From: Nitrospira sp.
GTDB lineage: Bacteria > Nitrospirota > Nitrospiria > Nitrospirales > Nitrospiraceae
DNA length: 8,500 bases
Reading direction: 5' to 3'
Assembly (NCBI GenBank): GCA_016873525.1
Contig: VGXD01000078.1
Location: forward strand, 1-8,500
Shown one piece after another: positions 1 through 5,594 of the stretch. The first letter of the stretch is position 1, and every line of letters starts with the position of its first letter. A program made the position numbers and the translations under genes. The notes under the pieces are model-generated. The model saw nothing but the letters and a program-made list of their open reading frames with translations, was not told the origin of the DNA and made no database searches.

Positions 1-63
1 GGTGTGCAGGCGACGCGCAGATGCGGTATGATGAGCGCCGATTCACGAACCGAGGAGCGCACC

Positions 64-351
64 ATGGCCACTCAGCATCCCCCAGCCGGCAAGCCGCCCG
101 AAGGCGCCGGCAAATCGCCGACCAGCGAGACCGGCACGGCTCAGGACGTCGAACTGCTCAAGGTCGAGGTCACCCGCAGCGGGCAAAAGGTGAACGCCCA
201 GTGGGCGATTCATCCGCAGATCAAGCACGACTTATCGCCGGAGGAGTGGAAAGAAGTCTCCGACTTGATGGCCAAGGTGGCCGGCATCGTGGGGCACCGC
301 TTTGCCCAAGTCCTGGGCGAGGCGGAACCGGACCAGCCGGGGTCTGCCTAA
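64..351 (+). CDS. Small hypothetical protein, 95 aa
   Basis: I do not recognise this protein. I start it at ATG 64 because GAGGAG at 52-57 is a good ribosome binding site about 6 bases upstream; the frame is open further upstream, but that extension is arginine-rich and looks like leader read-through. The first 30 or so residues are Pro/Gly/Ser/Thr/Lys-rich and probably disordered. Residues about 33-85 look like a small folded domain: a likely beta strand around LLKVEVTR, then WAIHPQ, then an amphipathic helix from LSPEEWKEVSDLMAKVAGIV. There is no signal peptide or membrane segment, so it should be cytoplasmic. It lies 87 bases upstream of the AhpD-like gene on the same strand and could be co-transcribed with it. 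That a real protein is encoded is likely from the ribosome binding site and sensible composition; its function is unknown. Confidence 0.7.
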   Translation: MATQHPPAGKPPEGAGKSPTSETGTAQDVELLKVEVTRSGQKVNAQWAIHPQIKHDLSPEEWKEVSDLMAKVAGIVGHRFAQVLGEAEPDQPGSA

Positions 352-438
352 ACGGCGCTAGGCGACCCGTGGCGCGTGAACAAACCAATTGCCCGACCGA
401 TCGCCCACGACTCATCACCTCTCACGTAGGAGTTGATT

Positions 439-771
439 ATGGACACCTACTACCATCCCCACGACCTGGACAAATTCGCCGACATGGGCAAGGGCAACAA
501 GGAACTCTGGGAGAAGTTCATGGGCTACTACCGCGCCGTCTTCGCCGAAGGCGCGCTGACCGAGCGGGAAAAAGCCTTGATCGCCCTCGGCGTCGCGCAC
601 GGCGTGCAATGCCCCTATTGCATCGACGCTTACACGCAGGCCTGTCTGGAGAAGGGCTCCAACATCGAGGAGATGACCGAGGCAGTCCACGTTGCTTGCG
701 CCATACGCGGCGGGGCGTCCCTCGTCCACGGAGTCCAGATGCGCAACGTAGCCGAGAAGCTGTCGATGTAA
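439..771 (+). CDS. AhpD-like / carboxymuconolactone decarboxylase-family protein (arsenosugar-associated type)
   Basis: This 110-aa protein has the AhpD-like (CMD) core: TEREKALIALGVAH at residues 41-54, the redox pair CPYC at 58-61, and IDAYT directly after it. The C-terminal run AIRGGASLVHGVQMRN matches, from memory, the subfamily annotated as arsenosugar biosynthesis-associated peroxidase-like protein. AhpD relatives use the CxxC pair for thiol-disulfide chemistry, often in peroxide defence; the true substrate of this subfamily is not established. Start is ATG 439, with AGGAG at 428-432 spaced 6 bases. A TTG two codons upstream is in frame but less well placed. It is cytoplasmic and its length is normal for single-domain CMD proteins. 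No ArsM or radical-SAM ArsS partner lies within the window, so the arsenic link rests only on family resemblance. Confident in family, moderate in subfamily. Confidence 0.88.
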   Translation: MDTYYHPHDLDKFADMGKGNKELWEKFMGYYRAVFAEGALTEREKALIALGVAHGVQCPYCIDAYTQACLEKGSNIEEMTEAVHVACAIRGGASLVHGVQMRNVAEKLSM

Positions 772-810
772 GCGGGGAGATGGCAAAGAGTTTTCAGTTT
801 TTGCCCCGCT
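771..810 (+). other. Stem-loop between the AhpD-like and NTF2-like genes
   Basis: AGCGGGG (771-777) is the perfect complement of CCCCGCT (804-810). Inside lie CAAA and a T-rich stretch that can extend the pairing. It starts in the upstream stop codon. There is no clean T-run after it, so it could be a weak terminator, an mRNA end stabiliser or chance. Confidence 0.35.
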
Positions 811-818
811 CATATAAC
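791..818 (+). promoter_or_regulatory. Candidate sigma-70 promoter for the NTF2-like gene
   Basis: TTTTCA (791-796, 4/6 to TTGACA), a 16-base spacer, and TATAAC (813-818, 5/6 to TATAAT). The predicted transcript start near 825 lies downstream of the upstream ATG at 819 and upstream of the AAGGAGG and GTG 843, which supports the GTG start. It overlaps the 771-810 stem-loop. Confidence 0.4.
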
Positions 819-842
819 ATGTCACAACAAGGAGGGCCGGCC

Positions 843-1373
843 GTGGCCGATTCCGATCTGCAGCAGAAGCTCGATGCCATCTTCAACGCTCATATGGAGG
901 CCGAACTCGCCGGCAACCTCGACAAGACACTGGCGACGATGGCGCCCAATCCACACCTCGTGACCGTGCCGACGATGGTGGGAGGGCAGGGCCCGGAGAG
1001 CGTGCGAACGTTCTATGCGAAACGGTTGATCGGCCAGTTCTTTCCCCCGGACGTCAAGTTCGAGACGATCTCGCGGACCTACAGCCGCGAGCGGCTGGTC
1101 GATGAACTCATCATCTCCTTTACGCACACCACCAAGATCGACTGGATGCTCCCCGGCATCAATCCCACCGGCAAGCGTGTCGAAGTGGTCTTTGTCGTGA
1201 TCGTCGGAATAGACGGCGACAAGGTCTCCTACGAACACATCATGTGGGACCAAGCGAACGTGCTGGTGCAAATTGGCCTCCTCGACCCGATCGGCCTCCC
1301 GGTCACCGGAGCCGGTGCGGCGGCGAAGCTCAGAAATCCCGCCTTGCCCGATCCCTTCTTCAATGAAGGATAG
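843..1373 (+). CDS. NTF2-like / SnoaL-like domain protein, 176 aa
   Basis: The sequence reads as the cone-shaped alpha+beta NTF2/SnoaL fold: an N-terminal helix (LQQKLDAIFNAHMEAELAG), a DKTLATMAPNPHLVTVPTM segment typical of the lid of the fold, then FYAKRLIGQFFPPDVKFETIS and alternating strands through VEVVFVVIVGIDGDKVSYEHIMWDQA. Members include polyketide cyclases, isomerases and many uncharacterised single-domain proteins; no substrate can be assigned. I choose GTG 843 because a near-perfect AAGGAGG (829-835) sits 7 bases ahead. An in-frame ATG at 819 has no ribosome binding site and precedes the predicted transcript start. The last ~25 residues (GLPVTGAGAAAKLRNP...) form a tail beyond the core seen in some bacterial homologues. 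There is no signal peptide, so it is cytoplasmic. Family assignment is by fold pattern only. Confidence 0.82.
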   Translation: MADSDLQQKLDAIFNAHMEAELAGNLDKTLATMAPNPHLVTVPTMVGGQGPESVRTFYAKRLIGQFFPPDVKFETISRTYSRERLVDELIISFTHTTKIDWMLPGINPTGKRVEVVFVVIVGIDGDKVSYEHIMWDQANVLVQIGLLDPIGLPVTGAGAAAKLRNPALPDPFFNEG

Positions 1374-1795
1374 AGAGATAAGCAATTACGTGCGCGCTTG
1401 ACGAACGGCGGACGGCTCCGCGGACGGCCTCAATGCGGCTCCTGCCTTGATGCCATTTTCGGTCGGTTTCGTACTCCGCCGCGCCGGGAAGATCAACGGA
1501 CCGGCGCCGCTCCAGCCCTACCGCTCCTGACACCTCTTCCCCGCAGAGGCCGATCCGCTCCACGCCCATCCGTTCCAACCGCGCACTGATCTATGCCCAT
1601 GTGCTCAATCGATGAAAACGAGGAATGCGAAGCCCGGGGGGTCAGCCCTTCGCAGCCATAATGGAGCCATGCCGATCTGTATAGTACGCCCTTCCCGTGT
1701 TGTGGAGAGGGTTGACAAGTGATGGAACGTACGCAATAATTTCCGCCCGGATGGCAGACTACCGTGCGCGCTATGCCGGTCAGTATATTCAATAG
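1374..1795. other. Gene-poor intergenic stretch upstream of the cassette
   Basis: No convincing gene is seen on either strand: the open frames lack ribosome binding sites and give Arg/Pro/Ser-rich composition. It contains an inverted repeat, TGCGAAG at 1626-1632 with CTTCGCA at 1648-1654, not followed by a T-run, and near its right end the strong promoter at 1712-1740. It ends at the GTTGGAC cassette boundary. No integron integrase gene is present here. Confidence 0.6.
1712..1740 (+). promoter_or_regulatory. Strong sigma-70-type promoter upstream of the cassette
   Basis: TTGACA (1712-1717, 6/6), an exact 17-base spacer, and AATAAT (1735-1740, 5/6 to TATAAT). Transcription would start near 1747, about 50 bases before the cassette boundary and about 80 before the zinc-finger start codon. 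The position is like that of an integron Pc promoter driving a promoterless cassette, though this promoter lies outside any visible intI. Confidence 0.7.
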
Positions 1796-1825
1796 TTGGA
1801 CCGCAGGGGAACAAGGAGGGTGGTG

Positions 1826-2125
1826 ATGGGGCGGAGAAAGAAGGGCGCCGTACGGCGCGGCCACGGGGCAATGTGCAACGTCTGTGGGCGGAACTGTGGC
1901 AAGGGCGGCGCGCTGAAGAAGCATGTGGAAGGTGCGCACGACGTAACCTACGACACCTACATGAAGTGCTTTTACCAGGGCGTTGCCACGATCATCGCGA
2001 ATTCATGGGATGATTCGGTCTCGACATCCAACAGCAAGACGGTCGTTACGCACGTCTTGGTCCGCCGGTTTGTCGGAGACCCAGGACCAAGAGGCGTCCC
2101 AAGAGCCGCTCGGCCGGCTCGCTGA
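1826..2125 (+). CDS. C2H2 zinc-finger protein, 99 aa, cassette-borne
   Basis: Residues 17-38 form a C-X2-C-X12-H-X4-H finger (C17, C20, H33, H38), a perfect spacing match to the C2H2 pattern, preceded by a basic segment (RRKKGAVRRGH). After the finger comes DVTYDTYMKCFY, reminiscent of segments after fingers in small bacterial zinc proteins, then a TVVTHVLVRRFVGDPG stretch of unknown role. Binding of DNA or RNA is likely but the target is unknown. Start is ATG 1826, with AAGGAGG at 1813-1819 spaced 6 bases; GTG 1823 directly before it is possible but too close. It is driven by the 1712-1740 promoter. Its stop (2123-2125) lies 7 bases before the proposed GTG start of the GIY-YIG-like gene, whose open frame overlaps it from 1983. 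The two may be coupled genes, or one frameshifted ~230-aa fusion. Confidence 0.72.
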   Translation: MGRRKKGAVRRGHGAMCNVCGRNCGKGGALKKHVEGAHDVTYDTYMKCFYQGVATIIANSWDDSVSTSNSKTVVTHVLVRRFVGDPGPRGVPRAARPAR

Positions 2126-2132
2126 GGCCATC

Positions 2133-2522
2133 GTGCCGAGCGTGGAACTTGAGTGGAAACGATTCACCGGCTTTCTGGCGCTTCGCGAAGCGTTCCGGGC
2201 CACGCCGTGCCTCTACCTCCAAACCGACCCGCAGGAGTGCGTCCTCCGAGTCGGCGAAAGCGACGATCCCTGGAATCGTTATAAGGGCGGAAGCGCTTAT
2301 GCATTGGAGGCCGCCATACATGGCTCCGGCAATCTGTTCTTTGCGGCTGCTGCCCCTAAGGACCAGACTGAGCGCAGGGCCCTGGAGGCGACGCTGATCT
2401 ATGATCTCCAACCGCGCTACAACAATCAGCACCGTGACTTTCCACCGGTGCGGCGCGTGGACTACGTTCATCAAGGCGCGATCCCGCGCGGCCTGCGGCC
2501 CTCGGTCCAACAACAGGCTTGA
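2133..2522 (+). CDS. GIY-YIG-like nuclease-fold protein, cassette-borne
   Basis: With GTG 2133 as start (129 aa), the pattern fits a GIY-YIG domain: the first strand CLYLQ (Y28), VLRVGES in the YVG position (G41), R49 in DPWNRYK as the conserved arginine, E85 in ALEATLI as the metal-binding glutamate, and N97 in LQPRYNNQ as the late asparagine. The GIY half-motif is degenerate, so catalytic activity is uncertain. GIY-YIG enzymes cut DNA in repair, restriction and mobile introns. The start is uncertain: GTG 2133 follows GAGG at 2124-2127 and would couple to the upstream stop; ATG 2010 or TTG 1983 would add an arginine-rich overlap with the zinc-finger gene. A single-base frameshift joining it to the zinc finger is the main alternative. 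The TGA at 2520-2522 lies within the attC L'' arm, as in many cassettes. Confidence 0.62.
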   Translation: MPSVELEWKRFTGFLALREAFRATPCLYLQTDPQECVLRVGESDDPWNRYKGGSAYALEAAIHGSGNLFFAAAAPKDQTERRALEATLIYDLQPRYNNQHRDFPPVRRVDYVHQGAIPRGLRPSVQQQA

Positions 2523-2563
2523 GCGGCCGGCTCGGCGCCGGCCGCTCAGCCTGGGCGTTAGCC
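2505..2563 (+). repeat. attC-like recombination site (59 bp)
   Basis: The parts in order are: R'' GTCCAAC (2505-2511); a short unpaired spacer AAC; L'' AGGCTTGAGC (2515-2524); an extended palindrome whose perfect 11-bp arms are 2521-2531 and 2537-2547 around the loop TCGGC; L' GCTCAGCCT (2544-2552); a spacer GGGC; and R' GTTAGCC (2557-2563). L'' and L' pair completely except for one extra T (2519 or 2520), matching the extrahelical base that attC sites carry in this arm. R' differs from GTTRRRY at one position and pairs with R'' at five of seven bases, as expected because this half now belongs to the downstream DNA. There is no T-run, so a terminator does not explain it as well. Confidence 0.72.
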
Positions 2564-2585
2564 ACATCTTGTTGCGTCGGCTTCT

Positions 2586-3230
2586 ATGCCCCTCTTGTTC
2601 GTCGCCATTGTCCTTCTCACGGTCATCACGGTGGTGTGGCTCGTGGTGTCCCGCCGGCAGTCGCTGCCCTGCCCGGTCTGGCTACGCTGGTTCGTCGAGC
2701 TTGATAATCCCTTCGCGAGAAACAACCGCGCATCGGTGATCCTCGACCATCTCGATCTTCAGCCTGGCATGACGGTCCTGGATCTTGGATGCGGCCCCGG
2801 CAGACTCACGGTGCCGGCTGCGCAACGAGTGGGCCGGGACGGCCGAGTGGTCGCGGTGGACCTTCAAGCGGGCATGCTCGCCAGAGCGAAGGAAAAAGCT
2901 CGCGCGGCTGATCTGTCCAACATCGAATTCGTCCAGGCTGGAGCCGGTGAAGGGAAACTAGGTCTTGGCCGGTTCGACCGGGCGATACTCGTCACGGTCT
3001 TGGGCGAGATTCCGGATCGCACAGGGGCGCTGAGAGAGATTTTTGACGCCCTGAGACCGGGCGGCATCCTGTCCGTAACCGAAACTCTGTTCGACCCTCA
3101 CTACCAGAGCCGTCAGACTGTTGCGCGGCTGGCCGGTGAGGTCGGCTTCAAAGAACGAGGGTTCTTCGGCAATCGTCTGGCCTTTACCGTGAATTTGGAG
3201 AAACCCACCAGCGGCCGGCAAGCCACGTAA
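2586..3230 (+). CDS. Membrane-anchored class I SAM-dependent methyltransferase
   Basis: This 214-aa protein opens with one hydrophobic helix (residues 2-21) followed by SRR, so it is probably anchored with the catalytic domain in the cytoplasm. CPVWLRWFVELDNPF and the helix before the fold follow. Motif I is VLDLGCGPG (about 64-72, SAM-binding); VVAVDL is the acidic motif II end; GRFDRAILVTVLGEIPD corresponds to motif IV, and LRPGGILSVTE to motif VI. The substrate is unknown; menaquinone/ubiquinone-type methyltransferases are the nearest general relatives. ATG 2586 is the only start that keeps the helix, yet no purine-rich ribosome binding site precedes it. The start codon is 28 bases after the end of the cassette, so the insertion may have replaced its original leader. 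The next gene follows after 29 bases and is probably co-transcribed. Confidence 0.85.
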   Translation: MPLLFVAIVLLTVITVVWLVVSRRQSLPCPVWLRWFVELDNPFARNNRASVILDHLDLQPGMTVLDLGCGPGRLTVPAAQRVGRDGRVVAVDLQAGMLARAKEKARAADLSNIEFVQAGAGEGKLGLGRFDRAILVTVLGEIPDRTGALREIFDALRPGGILSVTETLFDPHYQSRQTVARLAGEVGFKERGFFGNRLAFTVNLEKPTSGRQAT

Positions 3231-3259
3231 TCTGCTCGCCTCGCTCGCACAGAGATACC

Positions 3260-4327
3260 GTGAAACACAAGCGCATCATCGTCACCCGCTACGGAGGGCC
3301 AGAGGCACTTCAGGTGCTCGAAGAAGAGTCCCCGGAACCGAAGGCTGGTGAAGTACGGGTGCGAGTGTTGGCCGCTGGTGTGTCCTTGCCCGACCTGATG
3401 ATGCGCGAGGGCATTCATCCCGAAACACCCCCTCTGCCCTTCACACCTGGATGGGATCTGGTCGGCGTGGTGGATCGGCTCGGCGACGGTGTCTCTGGAC
3501 TCGAACCAGGCCAGATCGTTGCTTCGCTGCCAATCTTCGGCTCGTACGCGGAGTTCGTCTGCCTGCCGCCACGTGACCTGGTGCCGGTGCCGGACGGGTT
3601 GGACACAGCCGAAGCCGTCAGCCTCGTGCTGAACTACGTCACGGCGTATCAGATGCTGCATCGTTCCGCTCAGGTCAAACCTGGCCAGCGCGTGCTGATC
3701 CATGGCGCGGCGGGCGGGGTCGGCTCGGCGCTCTTGCAGCTTGGCCGTCTCGCCGGGCTGGAGATATACGGGACCTGTTCATCGCGAGGGGCGTCGGCTG
3801 TTTCCGACCTGGGCGGTACCCCGATTGATTATCAGCGTCAGGACTTCGTGACAGAAATTCACCGCCTCACGGGCGAGGGTGTAGACGTCGTCTTTGACAG
3901 CATCGGCGGCTCGCATATCTGGCGTTCACGCAAGGCTCTCCGTCCTGGCGGGACGGTCGTGGCCTATGGCCTGACTGGTTCGCTACGTGGGGGGCGATTG
4001 GCCTCAGGTCGTTCCGGTGGTCGTCATCGCTTTCGTGCCATCGCGATCTTCGGGTTGTACATCGCCGGCGGCTGGCTGTTCCCGGGGCGGAAACGGGTGG
4101 TCCCCTACAGCATCCAGTGGCTCAAACGGCTGAGACCGGCGCTGTTTCGACAAGATTTGATCGCCCTGTTCGACCTCCTGCAACAGCAGAAGATCAAGCC
4201 GCTCATTGCGCGGCGCTTTCCCCTCACCGAGGCAAGACAGGCGCAGGAGCTGCTCGGGACGGGAGGCGTGACGGGCAAGATTGTGCTCGTGGGTGATGGG
4301 TCCTCGCTTGAATCAGGTGCGGCGTAG
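3260..4327 (+). CDS. Zinc-independent MDR / quinone oxidoreductase-like protein
   Basis: This 355-aa protein belongs to the medium-chain dehydrogenase/reductase superfamily. The N-terminal GroES-like domain contains RYGGPEALQV, AAGVSLPDLMMREG and PFTPGWDLVGVV; the Rossmann domain has HGAAGGVG at residues 148-155 for NAD(P)H, followed by GVDVVFDSIGG and ALRPGGTVVAYG. The cysteine and histidine ligands of zinc alcohol dehydrogenases are absent, so it fits the quinone oxidoreductase (QOR, VAT1-like) branch that reduces quinones or enones with NADPH. A basic, partly hydrophobic insert (FRAIAIFGLYIAGGWLFPGRKR) sits late in the Rossmann domain, as in many QOR relatives. The start is GTG 3260 by alignment of the VTRYGGPE opening; the ribosome binding site (AGAGA) is weak. 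It probably shares an mRNA with the methyltransferase. The exact substrate is not deducible. Confidence 0.88.
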   Translation: MKHKRIIVTRYGGPEALQVLEEESPEPKAGEVRVRVLAAGVSLPDLMMREGIHPETPPLPFTPGWDLVGVVDRLGDGVSGLEPGQIVASLPIFGSYAEFVCLPPRDLVPVPDGLDTAEAVSLVLNYVTAYQMLHRSAQVKPGQRVLIHGAAGGVGSALLQLGRLAGLEIYGTCSSRGASAVSDLGGTPIDYQRQDFVTEIHRLTGEGVDVVFDSIGGSHIWRSRKALRPGGTVVAYGLTGSLRGGRLASGRSGGRHRFRAIAIFGLYIAGGWLFPGRKRVVPYSIQWLKRLRPALFRQDLIALFDLLQQQKIKPLIARRFPLTEARQAQELLGTGGVTGKIVLVGDGSSLESGAA

Positions 4328-4351
4328 CAACGGCCCGCAGTGGTTCGTGGG

Positions 4352-4696
4352 TCACGCAGCTCGGAAGGCTTCGAACACCCGGTCGCCTTTCGCCGCCAGG
4401 TAAAAGTCGCTTTCCGTCAGTCCGTTGATCTTGTGGGTCCAGAGTTCGACCTTGCACTTTCCCCAAGCCAGGTGCAGATCCGGATGATGCCCCTCCGCCT
4501 CGGCCACCGCCCCCACCTTGTTGACAAAGTCCAAAGCCTGGGCGAAGTCCTTGAACGTGTAGAGCCGTTCCAGATGGCCGTCCTTGTTGACCTGCCAGCC
4601 TCGGTCGAGCTGCTTGAGCAACTCCTGGGCCTTGGCCGGTTCCAACGGAGGCACGCCGCCGCGACAGGGCACACATTGCTTATCTGCTAAACTCAT
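4352..4696 (-). CDS. phhB: Pterin-4a-carbinolamine dehydratase
   Basis: This 114-aa protein carries the PCD/DCoH signature EGHHPDLHLAWGKCKVELWTH (His70, His71, His88) followed by INGLTESDF. The enzyme dehydrates 4a-hydroxytetrahydrobiopterin, recycling the pterin cofactor after aromatic amino acid hydroxylation; free-standing bacterial copies without a hydroxylase are common and some act on molybdopterin-type cofactors. Start is the ATG at 4696-4694, with AAGGAGG directly upstream on the minus strand and 5 bases of spacing; a longer frame from 4744 lacks this. CVPCRGG near the N-terminus is typical of this bacterial subgroup. No phenylalanine hydroxylase is in view, so its physiological partner is unknown. 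It converges with the MDR gene (24-base gap) and diverges from the phosphodiesterase gene. Confidence 0.93.
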   Translation of the reverse strand: MSLADKQCVPCRGGVPPLEPAKAQELLKQLDRGWQVNKDGHLERLYTFKDFAQALDFVNKVGAVAEAEGHHPDLHLAWGKCKVELWTHKINGLTESDFYLAAKGDRVFEAFRAA

Positions 4697-4790
4697 GATG
4701 TCCTCCTTGCTGAAGTACTTCGGCTCTTCCGCCCAAGGGCTCACGGCACTGAAGCTCCGTCACTGGTCCTCGCTTTCCTGGGCTTCTTCT

Positions 4791-4812
4791 CTACCATGAC
4801 GTGCTATGGTAG
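4791..4812. promoter_or_regulatory. Palindrome in the divergent phhB/GDPD intergenic region
   Basis: CTACCAT (4791-4797) and ATGGTAG (4806-4812) are perfect inverted arms separated by 8 bases, between two divergent genes. The right arm overlaps an extended -10-like TGC-TATGGT (4802-4810) facing the phosphodiesterase gene. This is a plausible operator or a short hairpin; no -35 of good quality is seen. Confidence 0.35.
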
Positions 4813-4867
4813 GGGAGTCCTCGGATAAAAGAAAGCCCTGCACCACTTGCAACGAAAGGCGTGAGGG

Positions 4868-5536
4868 ATGCTTCGCATCGGACATCGCGGCGCTGCCGGG
4901 TACGTCACGGAAAACACCCTCGCCTCCATCGCCAAGGCCGTCGAACTCGGCGCCGACCTGGTCGAACTGGATGTGCTGGCAACGCGCGACGGCCGGCTCG
5001 TGGTCTTTCACGATCGACGCCTGGACCGGCTGACCACCGGCAAGGGGCTTGTCGCGGAGACGGTCTGGGCCGACCTGCGCCGCTTGACCGTCACCGGCGG
5101 CCACAGGATCCCGACGCTGGAAGAAGCCGTCGCGGCGGCGGAGGGAAAAGTCGGGCTGATGCTGGAGTTGAAGGCCCAGGGAATAGCCGATCAACTCAGC
5201 GACGCCATGACGCGGATCGGCTTCGCCGGTCCGCTGATCTACGCCTCATTCTTCCACGATGACCTGCAACGGCTGCGTCGGCTCCAGCCGAAGGCCCACA
5301 CCCTGGCCTTGATCGTCGGCCGACCGGTGCATCCGGCTACCTTTGCCTTGGACGCCAAGGCGACCCATGTCGGCATTGCCTTCGAGACACTCGACCACCC
5401 TTACGTGGAGACGCTCCATGCGGCAGGGATCAAGGTTTTCGCCTTCACCGTCAACGATCCGACCGACATTCAACGGATGGCACAACTCGGCGTGGACGGG
5501 ATCGTCTCGGACTTTCCGGATCGAATATCGCGCTGA
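4868..5536 (+). CDS. ugpQ: Glycerophosphodiester phosphodiesterase
   Basis: This 222-aa protein matches the GDPD TIM barrel from its first residues: GHRGAAG (His6, Arg7), ENTLASI (Glu15), VELDVLATRDG (Glu33, Asp35), VVFHDRRLDRLTTG (His48), IPTLEEA, LMLELKA and the C-terminal AFTVNDP and GVDGIVSDFPD. These residues bind the divalent metal and carry out hydrolysis of glycerophosphodiesters to glycerol-3-phosphate and an alcohol. There is no signal peptide, so it is the cytosolic (UgpQ-like) type, and the length is normal for that group. ATG 4868 is used because the barrel starts at once; GAGG lies just upstream. It stands alone on the plus strand, diverging from phhB and converging with the BON lipoprotein. 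The gene symbol marks the type only. Confidence 0.92.
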   Translation: MLRIGHRGAAGYVTENTLASIAKAVELGADLVELDVLATRDGRLVVFHDRRLDRLTTGKGLVAETVWADLRRLTVTGGHRIPTLEEAVAAAEGKVGLMLELKAQGIADQLSDAMTRIGFAGPLIYASFFHDDLQRLRRLQPKAHTLALIVGRPVHPATFALDAKATHVGIAFETLDHPYVETLHAAGIKVFAFTVNDPTDIQRMAQLGVDGIVSDFPDRISR

Positions 5537-5539
5537 GCT

Positions 5540-5556
5540 TCCGGCCTGTTGCCGGA
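5540..5556 (+). terminator. Weak hairpin after the phosphodiesterase gene
   Basis: TCCGGC (5540-5545), a 5-base loop CTGTT, and GCCGGA (5551-5556), followed by the T-rich but broken TCGTCTTCT. It lies 4 bases after the stop codon in the convergent gap and may end transcription; the tail is poor for a classic intrinsic terminator. Confidence 0.35.
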
Positions 5557-5594
5557 TCGTCTTCTAGGAACGAGGAGAAAAAAGAAAGGCCAAC

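Larger units (their letters stand above)
1796..2557 (+). mobile_element. Putative integron gene cassette (762 bp)
   Basis: The left boundary GTTGGAC (1795-1801) fits the integron core-site consensus GTTRRRY. The right end is a 59-bp attC-like element (2505-2563). Its R'' arm GTCCAAC (2505-2511) is the exact reverse complement of the left boundary. That is expected if the circular cassette had its own R' site formed from G2557 joined to TTGGAC 1796-1801. The genes inside fill the cassette, start 30 bases from the left edge, and the last stop codon lies inside attC; all three are normal for gene cassettes. Only one attC is seen and no integrase, so this is a solitary cassette, either at a secondary site or left over from a decayed integron. 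Seen in sequence: boundaries, hairpin, gene layout. Inferred: past mobilisation by an integron integrase. Confidence 0.72.

Noticed and set aside
21..842. Long plus-strand frame reaching back from the NTF2-like gene to base 21
   Set aside because: The part before 843 is arginine-rich shadow of the two upstream genes; the SD sequence at 829-835 sets the real start.
1374..1795. A second attC or an intI remnant upstream of the cassette
   Set aside because: No RYYYAAC...GTTRRRY pair with a hairpin precedes 1795, and no frame there resembles a tyrosine recombinase; the 1626-1654 inverted repeat lacks the outer arms.
2521..2547. Perfect 11-bp GC-rich hairpin after the GIY-YIG-like gene taken as a rho-independent terminator
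   Set aside because: No T-run follows on either strand, the stop codon lies inside the stem, and the flanking GTCCAAC and GTTAGCC arms fit an attC site better.
2558..3230. Methyltransferase gene as a second integron cassette
   Set aside because: A second cassette starting TTAGCC should end in an attC with a GGCTAAC-like arm; no such element or hairpin is found after 3230.
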